Part shown: positions 1-7,195 of the stretch, in pieces
How the letters are laid out: each line of letters opens with the position of its first letter
Numbering within the stretch: position 1 is the first letter of the stretch
Assembly (NCBI GenBank): GCA_002308955.1
Contig: DBWJ01000045.1
Coordinates: 16,269-28,689, forward strand
Direction of reading: 5' to 3'
DNA from: Lachnoclostridium sp. UBA1241
GTDB lineage: Bacteria; Bacillota; Clostridia; Lachnospirales; Lachnospiraceae
Length of the DNA stretch: 12,421 bases
Made by a program: the position numbers and the translations under genes
Notes under the pieces: generated by a model
What the model saw: only the letters and a program-made list of their open reading frames with translations
What the model was told of the DNA's origin: nothing
Database searches by the model: none

Positions 1-1
1 C

Positions 2-745
2 CCCTGCCATATCATCGGAAACGGCAGCAACCTTCTCGTTTCGGATGACGGCGTTCCGGGCATCGTAATCCGCATGGAAGAGAACTCCTGGGAGAAGACC
101 GGAACTGCGGAAGACGGACGGGACTGTTTCCGCGTATCGGCGGGCAGTCTGTTCTCGTCCTTTGCGAAAGCCCTGTGCCGCGACGGCTATACCGGCCTTG
201 AATTCGCGACCGGAATTCCCGGAAGCATCGGAGGCGCGGTTGTGATGAACGCAGGCGCTTACGGCGGCGAAGTGAAGGACGTACTTGTTTCTGCCGATGT
301 GCTTACAAAAAGCGGGGAAATCCTTACGGTTCCGGCTTCTGAACTCGACCTGTCCTACCGGCACAGTAACATCGACGACAAATGCTACACCGTTCTTTCG
401 GCGGTGTTCGCGGTTAAAAAGAGCGAGGATCCGGAGGCGGTTTCGGCAAGAGTAGCGGAACTTTCCGAGAAGCGGAAAGAGAAGCAGCCTCTTGAATACC
501 CGAGCGCGGGCAGTACATTCAAGCGCCCTGAAGGTTATTTCGCCGGCAAGCTGATTGACGACTGCGGCCTTCGCGGCTACCGAGTCGGGGACGCACAGGT
601 ATCCGAGAAGCATTGCGGCTTCGTCATCAACCGGGGAAACGCGACGGCGGAGGACGTGATGCAGCTGATCTCCGCGGTGCAGCGGAAGGTTATGGAACAG
701 TTCGGAATTCTGTTGGAGCCGGAGGTTCGATTCCTCGGGTTTTAA
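2..745 (+). CDS. murB: UDP-N-acetylenolpyruvoylglucosamine reductase, 3' part (5' end outside window)
   Basis: MurB is the cytoplasmic FAD enzyme that uses NADPH to reduce UDP-GlcNAc-enolpyruvate to UDP-MurNAc, the second committed step of peptidoglycan precursor synthesis. The reading frame is open from base 2 and contains the FAD-binding signature GNGSNLL at about 20-40, upstream of the first ATG at 74. That ATG is therefore internal and the true start lies before the window. Further family marks are IPGSIGGAVVMNAGAYGGE (about 221-277), the SYRHS block, the catalytic-serine loop AGSTFKRP and the C-terminal LEPEVRF with the conserved Glu. The C-terminus is complete, ending in TAA at 743-745. 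whiA follows 13 bases later, so the two are probably cotranscribed. In many Bacillota rapZ and/or yvcK stand between murB and whiA; both are absent here. Identification is very secure; only the N-terminal part is unseen. Confidence 0.97.
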   Translation, partial: PCHIIGNGSNLLVSDDGVPGIVIRMEENSWEKTGTAEDGRDCFRVSAGSLFSSFAKALCRDGYTGLEFATGIPGSIGGAVVMNAGAYGGEVKDVLVSADVLTKSGEILTVPASELDLSYRHSNIDDKCYTVLSAVFAVKKSEDPEAVSARVAELSEKRKEKQPLEYPSAGSTFKRPEGYFAGKLIDDCGLRGYRVGDAQVSEKHCGFVINRGNATAEDVMQLISAVQRKVMEQFGILLEPEVRFLGF

Positions 746-758
746 GAAAGGAAAACGC

Positions 759-1691
759 ATGTCATTTTCCGCGGAAGTAAGAAATGAATTAATCGGAAAG
801 CTCCCTTCGGCGGCGCACTGCAGGAAGGCGGAGCTTTGTGGTTATTTTGTCTATAAAGGACGGATGCTTTCCGACGGCTCTTTGGAATTTGTTACCGAAA
901 ATCCGGCGATTTCGAAAAAGGTCTTTACATTTTTGAAAAAGTCATTTAATATGGGATTTGTTGCAGTGACACGTAAGGCGGAAGGGCAGCGGAGGACCGA
1001 ATACGCGGTCCGGATTCCGGATGCGGACGAGACCGCGCAGCTTCTTAAAGAACTGCGGCTCGGCACGAGTATGGAACGTGAGGACGGGCTTACGATTCTA
1101 TCCGAAGACATCCTGTCCCAGAGCTGTTGCAAGCGGAGTTTTCTCCGCGCGGCTTTCTGCATGGCGGGTACGATGAACGACCCGACGAAGTCCTACCACT
1201 TTGAGATTGCGGCGCCCGAGGAATCGGTGGGCCGGATCATGGCGGAGCAGATGGAGTCCTTCGGGTGTGTCCCGAAGACCACGGAGCGTCGCGGCAACCT
1301 GTGCCTTTACCTGAAGGACGGCAACAGCATTTCCGATATGCTGAATGTCATGGAGGCGCACGGACTGCTTCTTCGGTATGAGAATGAGCGTTCCATGCGG
1401 GATCTAAGGGGACATGTGAACCGCAAGGTGAACATTGAAATATCCAACCTCCGCAAGGTGGCGAAGGCAGCAGAAAAACAGATCAAAGATATAGAATTTC
1501 TCCGCGATACGGTAGGCTTGGGGAGTCTGCCGGAGGAGTTGGCCGATATGGCAAGATTGCGGATCGCACATCCGGAATCGACGCTTAGTGAATTGGGAGA
1601 GATGTGTAAGCCCCCGCTTGGAAGGTCGGGAGTGAACCATCGGCTGCAGAAACTGTGTAATATGGCAGAGCAAAGGAGACGTATTATATGA
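759..1691 (+). CDS. whiA: DNA-binding protein WhiA (division/sporulation-type regulator)
   Basis: WhiA is a DNA-binding protein of Gram-positive bacteria. It is a sporulation transcription factor in Streptomyces and influences cell division and chromosome segregation in Bacillus. The 310-residue product has the family's usual length and layout. An N-terminal region with degenerate LAGLIDADG-endonuclease-like folds covers about residues 20-210, including the CCKRSFLRAAFCMAGTMNDP block near 123-142. A linker with NRKVNIEISNLRK follows, then a C-terminal helix-turn-helix at about 273-303 with the hallmark PPLGRSGVNHRL. The ATG at 759 is preceded by AAAGGA (747-752) at good spacing. The stop TGA (1689-1691) overlaps the ATG of the HPr-like gene (1688) as ATGA, which suggests translational coupling. 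The whiA-HPr paralogue pairing matches whiA-crh of Bacillus. No endonuclease activity is expected from this family. Confidence 0.96.
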   Translation: MSFSAEVRNELIGKLPSAAHCRKAELCGYFVYKGRMLSDGSLEFVTENPAISKKVFTFLKKSFNMGFVAVTRKAEGQRRTEYAVRIPDADETAQLLKELRLGTSMEREDGLTILSEDILSQSCCKRSFLRAAFCMAGTMNDPTKSYHFEIAAPEESVGRIMAEQMESFGCVPKTTERRGNLCLYLKDGNSISDMLNVMEAHGLLLRYENERSMRDLRGHVNRKVNIEISNLRKVAKAAEKQIKDIEFLRDTVGLGSLPEELADMARLRIAHPESTLSELGEMCKPPLGRSGVNHRLQKLCNMAEQRRRII

Positions 1692-1942
1692 TTTCAAAGA
1701 ACATCACAATCAGCATCCCGAGCGGTTTGGAAGCAAGACCGGTTGCCCTTTTGGTACAGGTAGCCAGCCGTTATGATTCCAGTATTTATGTGGAGTGTGG
1801 GAACAAGAAAGTCAACGCGAAGAGCATTATGGGAATGATGAGTCTGGCGATTCCCGCCGGCACCGATATTACCGTTACGGTAGACGGTCCCGATGAGGAA
1901 GCTGCCATGAAGGGAATCGAGAATTTCCTCGCAGACCGGTAG
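1688..1942 (+). CDS. crh: HPr-family protein, Crh-like, with Glu in place of catalytic His15
   Basis: This is an 84-residue HPr-fold protein. Standard HPr relays phosphate from PEP/EI to PTS sugar permeases through His15, and in Bacillota is also phosphorylated on Ser46 by HPr kinase for carbon catabolite repression with CcpA. Here the active-site segment reads SGLEARPVA, with Glu15 where His15 belongs, while the Ser46 region VNAKSIMGMMSLA is intact with Ser at 46. The protein therefore should not carry PTS phosphate but can still be an HprK substrate. This resembles Bacillus Crh, which has Gln15 and also sits directly after whiA. The start overlaps the whiA stop (ATGA), with AAAGGAG at 1672-1678. 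An intrinsic terminator lies 64 bases after the stop. The HPr fold is certain; the Crh-like role in catabolite regulation is inferred from the residues and position, and the name crh is by analogy. Confidence 0.88.
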   Translation: MISKNITISIPSGLEARPVALLVQVASRYDSSIYVECGNKKVNAKSIMGMMSLAIPAGTDITVTVDGPDEEAAMKGIENFLADR

Positions 1943-1948
1943 AAGAGC

Positions 1949-1968
1949 TGTTCTACAGGGGTAGAACA
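1949..1968. repeat. Perfect 8-bp inverted repeat just after the HPr-like gene
   Basis: TGTTCTAC and GTAGAACA are perfect inverted arms separated by AGGG, beginning 7 bases after the stop codon. There is no T-run directly behind it, so it is not an intrinsic terminator by itself. It could be a transcript 3'-end stabilising hairpin or a protein-binding palindrome. The function is not known. Confidence 0.5.
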
Positions 1969-2006
1969 TAGTTGCCGTTGCATTTTTCGTAAGAAAGAAA
2001 CACTTG

Positions 2007-2037
2007 AACGCCGTGGGCCTTGCCCATGGCGTTTTTT
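2007..2037 (+). terminator. Rho-independent terminator closing the murB-whiA-HPr unit
   Basis: The arms AACGCCGTGGGC (2007-2018) and GCCCATGGCGTT (2022-2033) form a 12-bp stem with one G-U pair and a 3-base CTT loop, followed by four more T residues (2034-2037). The stem is GC-rich in its central part. It lies 64 bases after the HPr-like stop and before the dnaE promoter, so it should separate the two transcription units. Confidence 0.9.
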
Positions 2038-2061
2038 CGTAAAATGCCACGAAAAAACTGC

Positions 2062-2090
2062 TTTATGATTGGCCGTGTTTATGCTATAAT
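2062..2090 (+). promoter_or_regulatory. Extended -10 sigma-A promoter for dnaE and downstream genes
   Basis: A consensus TATAAT lies at 2085-2090 and is preceded by TG one base upstream (TGCTATAAT, 2082-2090), which is an extended -10 element. At 17-base spacing the -35 position (2062-2067) reads TTTATG, a weak match to TTGACA, as often tolerated with an extended -10. Transcription should begin near 2097, giving a leader of about 55 bases before the dnaE ATG. It sits directly downstream of the terminator at 2007-2037. Confidence 0.75.
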
Positions 2091-2151
2091 AATTCTGTAT
2101 GGGGTCTACCTTGCTGCAGACGGATTTTGAAGGAGAAAAGGAGGCTATATT

Positions 2152-5100
2152 ATGAGTTTCACACACCTGCACGTACATACCGAATACAGCCTTCTGGACG
2201 GCTCCGGAAAGATTAAGGAGATGGTCGCAAGAGCGAAGGAACTCGGCATGACGAGCCTCGCGATTACCGACCACGGCGTTATGTACGGCGCCATTAATTT
2301 CTACAAAGCCTGCCGCGACGCGGGAATCCGGCCGATCATCGGCTGCGAGGTGTATGTGGCACCCGGCTCCCGTTTTGACCGCGAAGGCACGATTACGGAT
2401 AAGCGGTACTACCACCTTGTGCTCCTAGCGGAGAATGACACGGGTTACCGCAACCTGATGAAGATTGTTTCGAAGGGCTTCACCGAGGGCTACTACTACC
2501 GGCCGCGTGTGGACCATGAACTGTTAAAGCAGTATCACGAGGGACTGATTGCGCTGTCCGCCTGTCTTGCCGGCGAGGTCGCAACGGCACTCCGCGTCGG
2601 CCTTTATGACGAGGCGAAGGAACGCGCGCTTGCATTGCAGGATATCTTCGGAAAGAACAACTTCTTCCTCGAGCTGCAGGACCACGGCATCCCGGACCAG
2701 AAGGCGGTCAATCAGGGGATTCTTAGGCTCCATAAAGAGACCGGCATTCCGATGGTTGCCACCAACGACGTGCACTACATCCTTGCGGATGACGCATCCG
2801 CGCACGACGTGCTTCTCTGCATCCAGACGCAGGCCAAGGTCAGCGACGAGAACCGTATGCGCTATGACGGCGGGCAGTATTACCTGAAGTCCGAAGAGGA
2901 GATGCGCAAGCTCTTCCCGTATGCCGAAGAGGCGCTTGACAATACCGCGAAGATCGCGGAACGCTGCAACATCGAAATTGAATTCGGCAAGTATAAACTC
3001 CCCCGGTTCGACGTGCCGGAGGGTTATACCGCCTATGAATATCTGAAAAAGCTTTGTGAGGAAGGCATCAAAGTCCGGTATCCGGATACCTGGCAGGAGC
3101 ATACGGAAAGGCTTTCGTATGAGCTCGGAGTCATCCGTGACATGGGATTTGTCGATTACTTCCTGATCGTGTGGGATTTCATCCGTTACGCGAAGGAGCA
3201 TGACATTCCGGTCGGTCCCGGACGGGGCAGCGGCGCGGGCAGTATCGTCGCTTATTCCCTGAAGATTACCGATATCGACCCGATCCGTTATAACCTGATC
3301 TTTGAGCGTTTCCTGAACCCGGAACGTGTCACGATGCCCGATATCGATATCGACTTCTGCTACGAGAGACGGCAGGAGGTCATCGACTACGTGAACCGGA
3401 AGTACGGACATGAGCAGGTTGTGCAGATCGTTACCTTCGGAACCATGGGAGCGAAGAGCGTGCTCCGTGACGTGGCGCGTGCCATGGATATGCCGTATGC
3501 CCGCGCGGATGCAGTCGCGAAGATGATTCCGAATGAGCTGGATATGACCATCGACAAGGCGCTCACGATTAACCGCGAGATGGCGGATCTTGTGGCAAGC
3601 GACCCGGAGATCGAAGAGCTGGTGAACATTTCGAGGAAACTTGAAGGCTTGCCGCGCCATACATCCATGCACGCGGCGGGCGTTGTAATCTCCAATGCCC
3701 CCGTGGACGAATATGTGCCGCTTTCCTGTAACGCCGACGGCGTTGTCACGACGCAGTACACGATGACGACCATCGAGGAGCTCGGCCTTTTGAAGATGGA
3801 CTTTTTAGGGCTCCGTACCCTGACGGTAATCAAGGATGCGGAGGACCTTGTAAGAAGGCATACGCCGGAGTTTCGGATGGCGGATATTCCGTACGACGAC
3901 CCCGGTGTTTACGAACTGATTTCCTCCGGAAAGACGGACGGTATCTTCCAGCTTGAAAGCGGCGGTATGAAGAGCTTCATGAAGGAACTGAAGCCGAAGA
4001 ATCTCGAGGAAGTCATCGCCGGAATCAGCCTGTACCGGCCCGGCCCGATGGATTTCATTCCGCAGTATATCGCCGGAAAGGAACACCCCGAGGCAGTGAC
4101 CTATGACTGTCCGCAGCTCGAGCCGATCTTAGAGCCGACGTACGGCTGTATCGTATACCAGGAGCAGGTTATGCAGATCGTCCGTGACCTTGCGGGATAC
4201 AGTATGGGACGAAGCGACCTGGTGCGCCGTGCCATGAGTAAGAAGAAGGCCGAGGTTATGGCGAAGGAGCGCATCTACTTCATCGAAGGCAATGCGGATG
4301 CAGGCGTTCCGGGCTGTAAGGCCAACGGCATCTCCGAAGCGGTTGCGAACCGTATCTTCGATAGGATGACGGATTTCGCGAAGTACGCCTTCAACAAATC
4401 CCACGCGGCCTGCTACGCGGTTGTGGCATACCAGACCGCCTACCTGAAGAAGTATTATCCCGTGGAGTTTATGGCAGCGCTGATGACGTCGGTGCTGCAT
4501 GACTCCGGCAAATTAGCCGGCTATATCCTGAATCTGAAACCGCTCGGCGTTAGTATGCTTCCGCCGGACATCAATCAGGGTGAGAGTGCCTTCGGCGTGA
4601 CGAAGACGGAGGACGGCCGCTCGGCGATTCTTTACGCACTTTCCGCGATCAAGGGACTCGGCAAGCCGATCATCGATGCCCTTGTGGAGGAGCGGCAGGC
4701 CAACGGACCGTTCACGAACCTGAAGGATTTCATCAAGCGGATGACGCCGAGGGGCGTGAATAAGCGGGCCATTGAAAACTTCATCAAGGCAGGAGCCCTT
4801 GACAGTCTTCCCGGCACAAGAAAGCAGAAGATGCAGGTGTATAACAGCATCATGGAGGGTGAGGCGTTCGAGTCGAAGAAGAACGTGGAAGGACAGTTCT
4901 CGCTGTTCGATCTGATGGAGCCCGAGAAGCGCCCCGAAGAGATCACGTTCCCGAACTGCGGCGAATTCCGTCCGGAAGAGCGGCTTGCTTTCGAGAAGGA
5001 AGTTCTCGGAGTTTATGTCAGCGGTCATCCGATGCAGGAGTACCTGCCGTTATTACAGAAGTTCAGCACCTGCAAGACTTCCGATTTCGAACTCGATGAG

Positions 5101-5634
5101 GAGACCGGGCAGCCTGCCGTTATCGACGGTTCTCTCGTTATCCTCGGCGGCATGATCGCGGCGAAGCAGGTAAAGACAACAAGAAACAACGCGATGATGG
5201 CAATCCTCACATTTGAGGATATGGTCGGAACCGTTGAAGTGCTCGTATTCCCGAAGGATTTTGAAAAGCTTAGGCAGCAGTTAAATGTTGACGAGAAGAT
5301 GTTTATCCGCGGACGGGTTTCCGTCGAGGAGGACAAGCCTGCGAAGATCCTTCTGCAGGATGTGAAGGCCTTCACCGATATCCCTGCGGACATCTATATC
5401 CGGTACGAATCCACACAGGAATTCGAAGCGGACAAGGAACGGCTTACGGGCATCCTTTCGGAAAGCGACGGAACGTCCAGAGTGGTTGCTTATATCAAGC
5501 CGGAGAAGCGCATGTACAACATGCCGTTAAATCTGACGGTTTCCACCGATAAAGAGTTTCTTGACCGTCTCAAGTCGGTTTACGGCGAAGAGAACGTGGC
5601 ACTGAAATACAAGGAATTATCATTTTCGAGGTAA
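2152..5634 (+). CDS. dnaE: DNA polymerase III subunit alpha, DnaE type
   Basis: This is a C-family DNA polymerase alpha subunit of 1160 residues. In Bacillota DnaE usually works at the fork beside PolC, extending RNA primers or taking part in damage-tolerant synthesis. The N-terminal PHP domain (about 5-210) keeps all nine likely metal ligands: His7, His9, Asp16, His41, Glu66, His88, Cys138, Asp206 and His208. The palm has the catalytic PDIDIDF (396-402; Asp399 and Asp401) and the third Asp at KMDFLGL (Asp550). YRPGPM lies at 628-633, a helix-hairpin-helix-like GVNKRAIENFI segment near 868, a QFSLFDL beta-clamp-binding motif at 915-921, and an OB-fold region at about 995-1070. It has no internal DnaQ-like exonuclease insert, so it is DnaE and not PolC. 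The start is set by AAAGGAGG at 2137-2144. pfkA follows 5 bases after the stop. Confidence 0.98.
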   Translation: MSFTHLHVHTEYSLLDGSGKIKEMVARAKELGMTSLAITDHGVMYGAINFYKACRDAGIRPIIGCEVYVAPGSRFDREGTITDKRYYHLVLLAENDTGYRNLMKIVSKGFTEGYYYRPRVDHELLKQYHEGLIALSACLAGEVATALRVGLYDEAKERALALQDIFGKNNFFLELQDHGIPDQKAVNQGILRLHKETGIPMVATNDVHYILADDASAHDVLLCIQTQAKVSDENRMRYDGGQYYLKSEEEMRKLFPYAEEALDNTAKIAERCNIEIEFGKYKLPRFDVPEGYTAYEYLKKLCEEGIKVRYPDTWQEHTERLSYELGVIRDMGFVDYFLIVWDFIRYAKEHDIPVGPGRGSGAGSIVAYSLKITDIDPIRYNLIFERFLNPERVTMPDIDIDFCYERRQEVIDYVNRKYGHEQVVQIVTFGTMGAKSVLRDVARAMDMPYARADAVAKMIPNELDMTIDKALTINREMADLVASDPEIEELVNISRKLEGLPRHTSMHAAGVVISNAPVDEYVPLSCNADGVVTTQYTMTTIEELGLLKMDFLGLRTLTVIKDAEDLVRRHTPEFRMADIPYDDPGVYELISSGKTDGIFQLESGGMKSFMKELKPKNLEEVIAGISLYRPGPMDFIPQYIAGKEHPEAVTYDCPQLEPILEPTYGCIVYQEQVMQIVRDLAGYSMGRSDLVRRAMSKKKAEVMAKERIYFIEGNADAGVPGCKANGISEAVANRIFDRMTDFAKYAFNKSHAACYAVVAYQTAYLKKYYPVEFMAALMTSVLHDSGKLAGYILNLKPLGVSMLPPDINQGESAFGVTKTEDGRSAILYALSAIKGLGKPIIDALVEERQANGPFTNLKDFIKRMTPRGVNKRAIENFIKAGALDSLPGTRKQKMQVYNSIMEGEAFESKKNVEGQFSLFDLMEPEKRPEEITFPNCGEFRPEERLAFEKEVLGVYVSGHPMQEYLPLLQKFSTCKTSDFELDEETGQPAVIDGSLVILGGMIAAKQVKTTRNNAMMAILTFEDMVGTVEVLVFPKDFEKLRQQLNVDEKMFIRGRVSVEEDKPAKILLQDVKAFTDIPADIYIRYESTQEFEADKERLTGILSESDGTSRVVAYIKPEKRMYNMPLNLTVSTDKEFLDRLKSVYGEENVALKYKELSFSR

Positions 5635-5639
5635 GAACT

Positions 5640-6632
5640 ATGGCATTTTTAAAGGGTAAGACAGCGGACATTAAACAGATTGCGGTACTTACGAGCGGAG
5701 GCGACGCGCCGGGAATGAACGCGGCAATCCGAGGCGTTGTCCGTACGGCGGTTGTGAACGGTCTTAAGGTTAAGGGAATCCGTCGCGGTTACACCGGGCT
5801 TTTGGAGGAAGACTTCCTCGATATGGACGCCAGAAGCACTTCGGACATTATCCAGCACGGCGGTACGATTCTTTACACCGCGCGGTGCGCAGAGATGATG
5901 ACGGAGGAGGGCGTGAAGAAGGCAGCCGAGATTATCCGTAAGAACAACATCGACGGATTAGTGGTCATCGGCGGAGACGGTTCCTACCGCGGCGCAAGAG
6001 AGCTTGCAAGACACGGCGTCAACGTTGTGGGCGTTCCCGGGACCATCGATCTCGACATCGCCTGCACCGATTATTCCATCGGATTTGATACCGCTTTGAA
6101 CACCGCCATGGAGTGTATTGACCGCGTGCGCGACACATCCGCTTCCCATGAGCGCTGCAGCATCATCGAGGTTATGGGGCGGAAAGCAGGACACATTGCC
6201 CTGTGGTGCGGTATCGCAAACGGCGCCGAGGAAATTCTCGTTCCGGAGCGCTACGACTACGAGGAGCAGGCAATCATTGACCGTATCGCGAGAAGAAAGA
6301 AGCTCGGCAAGAAGCTGCACATCATCATTAACGCGGAAGGTATCGGCGATTCGAACGGTATGGCGAAACGTATCGAGGAAGCGACCGGTCTTGAGACAAG
6401 AGCAACGATCATCGGTTACATCCAGCGGGGCGGAAGCCCGACCTGCCGTGACCGTGTATTCGCCTCGGTTATGGGTTCGAAGGCAGTGGACATTCTGGTA
6501 AGCGGCGGAGAGAACCGCGTTGTCTGCTACCGGAACGGACAGTTTACCGATATGGATATTTTCGAGGCACTGGAAATGCAGAAGGATCTGGATAATTCCC
6601 TCTGGGAGATTTCGAGAAAGCTCTGCCGTTAA
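5640..6632 (+). CDS. pfkA: ATP-dependent 6-phosphofructokinase
   Basis: PfkA phosphorylates fructose 6-phosphate to fructose 1,6-bisphosphate, the committed step of glycolysis. The 330-residue protein shows LTSGGDAPGMNAAIRG (17-32) and GGDGS (111-115), where Gly114 at the nucleotide-binding site favours ATP over pyrophosphate. It also shows VMGRKAGHIA, TGLETRAT (Arg254) and QRGGSP (262-267). The catalytic loop reads PGTIDLD (133-139) where E. coli has TIDND, so Leu138 replaces a conserved Asn; both aspartates (137, 139) remain. Tyr260 stands at the substrate-binding position of E. coli His249. The N-terminus is about ten residues longer than in E. coli. The ATG lies 5 bases after the dnaE stop, with GAGG at 5628-5631 inside the dnaE end, so cotranscription and coupling are likely. 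Assignment to the PFK family is secure. Confidence 0.96.
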   Translation: MAFLKGKTADIKQIAVLTSGGDAPGMNAAIRGVVRTAVVNGLKVKGIRRGYTGLLEEDFLDMDARSTSDIIQHGGTILYTARCAEMMTEEGVKKAAEIIRKNNIDGLVVIGGDGSYRGARELARHGVNVVGVPGTIDLDIACTDYSIGFDTALNTAMECIDRVRDTSASHERCSIIEVMGRKAGHIALWCGIANGAEEILVPERYDYEEQAIIDRIARRKKLGKKLHIIINAEGIGDSNGMAKRIEEATGLETRATIIGYIQRGGSPTCRDRVFASVMGSKAVDILVSGGENRVVCYRNGQFTDMDIFEALEMQKDLDNSLWEISRKLCR

Positions 6633-6647
6633 AGGAGACATCCGAAG

Positions 6648-7169
6648 ATGTATCATCCGAAGAATTTCAAACAGAACCGGAACGTTCAGATTCCCGCAGG
6701 TCTCTTGAACGGACAGTCCGTAGGAAACCTGGCGCCGATGAAGTACGGCGGCACGACAGTGGACGACGCAGGCTGCGGTCCGCTTGCCGTTTACAACGCC
6801 ATGCAGTATCTCGGAAAGCCGATCACGCTTGCGGAGGTCCTGCGGGAACTGGAGATTTATGCGGCGCCGATCGGAGGGCGCTTCGGTACGTCCGGAATTC
6901 TGATGACGATTTTCTTTCTGCGGCATCATATAAAGTTTCGTTACGTAAGACGCATAAAGAAGATTGACCAAAGCCGTGCCGGTGTGTTATTGTACTGGAC
7001 AAAGCGTCCGGTTTTCTCGGGCGGCCATTTCATTTTCTACAAGAAGGAAGAGGACGGAAGAATCGCGGTTTACAACCGCTACAGCAACAGCGGCGAGATT
7101 CATTATTACCGTTCCATCGGGGATACGATTCCGCAGAAGCGGATCTGTATGGGGTTTGCACTAAAATAA
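6648..7169 (+). CDS. C39-like cysteine peptidase family protein, no signal peptide
   Basis: This 173-residue protein matches the C39-like (Peptidase_C39_2 type) papain-fold pattern. A 'YGGTTVDDAGCGPLAVYNAM' block puts the candidate nucleophile at Cys43. A GGHFIF motif puts the candidate base at His127, followed by GRIAVYNRY with Asn143 as a possible third member. GRFGTSGI (78-85) also resembles the GT-containing middle block of this family. The residues are seen; peptidase activity is inferred. I find no signal peptide, no membrane segment and no ABC transporter fusion, so it should be cytoplasmic, unlike many relatives that act outside the cell or in bacteriocin export. AAAGGAG (6631-6637) precedes the ATG by 10 bases, and pfkA ends 15 bases upstream. 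The substrate is unknown, and a non-proteolytic role such as transglutaminase or amidase chemistry cannot be excluded. Confidence 0.7.
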   Translation: MYHPKNFKQNRNVQIPAGLLNGQSVGNLAPMKYGGTTVDDAGCGPLAVYNAMQYLGKPITLAEVLRELEIYAAPIGGRFGTSGILMTIFFLRHHIKFRYVRRIKKIDQSRAGVLLYWTKRPVFSGGHFIFYKKEEDGRIAVYNRYSNSGEIHYYRSIGDTIPQKRICMGFALK

Positions 7170-7195
7170 CATTTCGGGGAAAGAACAGGAGAGCA

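Noticed and set aside
2524..3672. Long open frame of 382 codons on the minus strand opposite dnaE
   Set aside because: It is antisense to a certain gene, its translation has no recognisable domain and is rich in His, Arg and Val in the manner of reverse-complement frames of GC-biased genes.
5958..6971. Open frame of 337 codons on the minus strand opposite pfkA and the peptidase gene
   Set aside because: It is a shadow of codon bias in the + strand genes, with no family resemblance.
7170..7195. Possible FMN riboswitch before the RibU-like gene
   Set aside because: The gap is 26 bases, far too short for the aptamer, and no conserved FMN element is seen in the preceding coding sequence.
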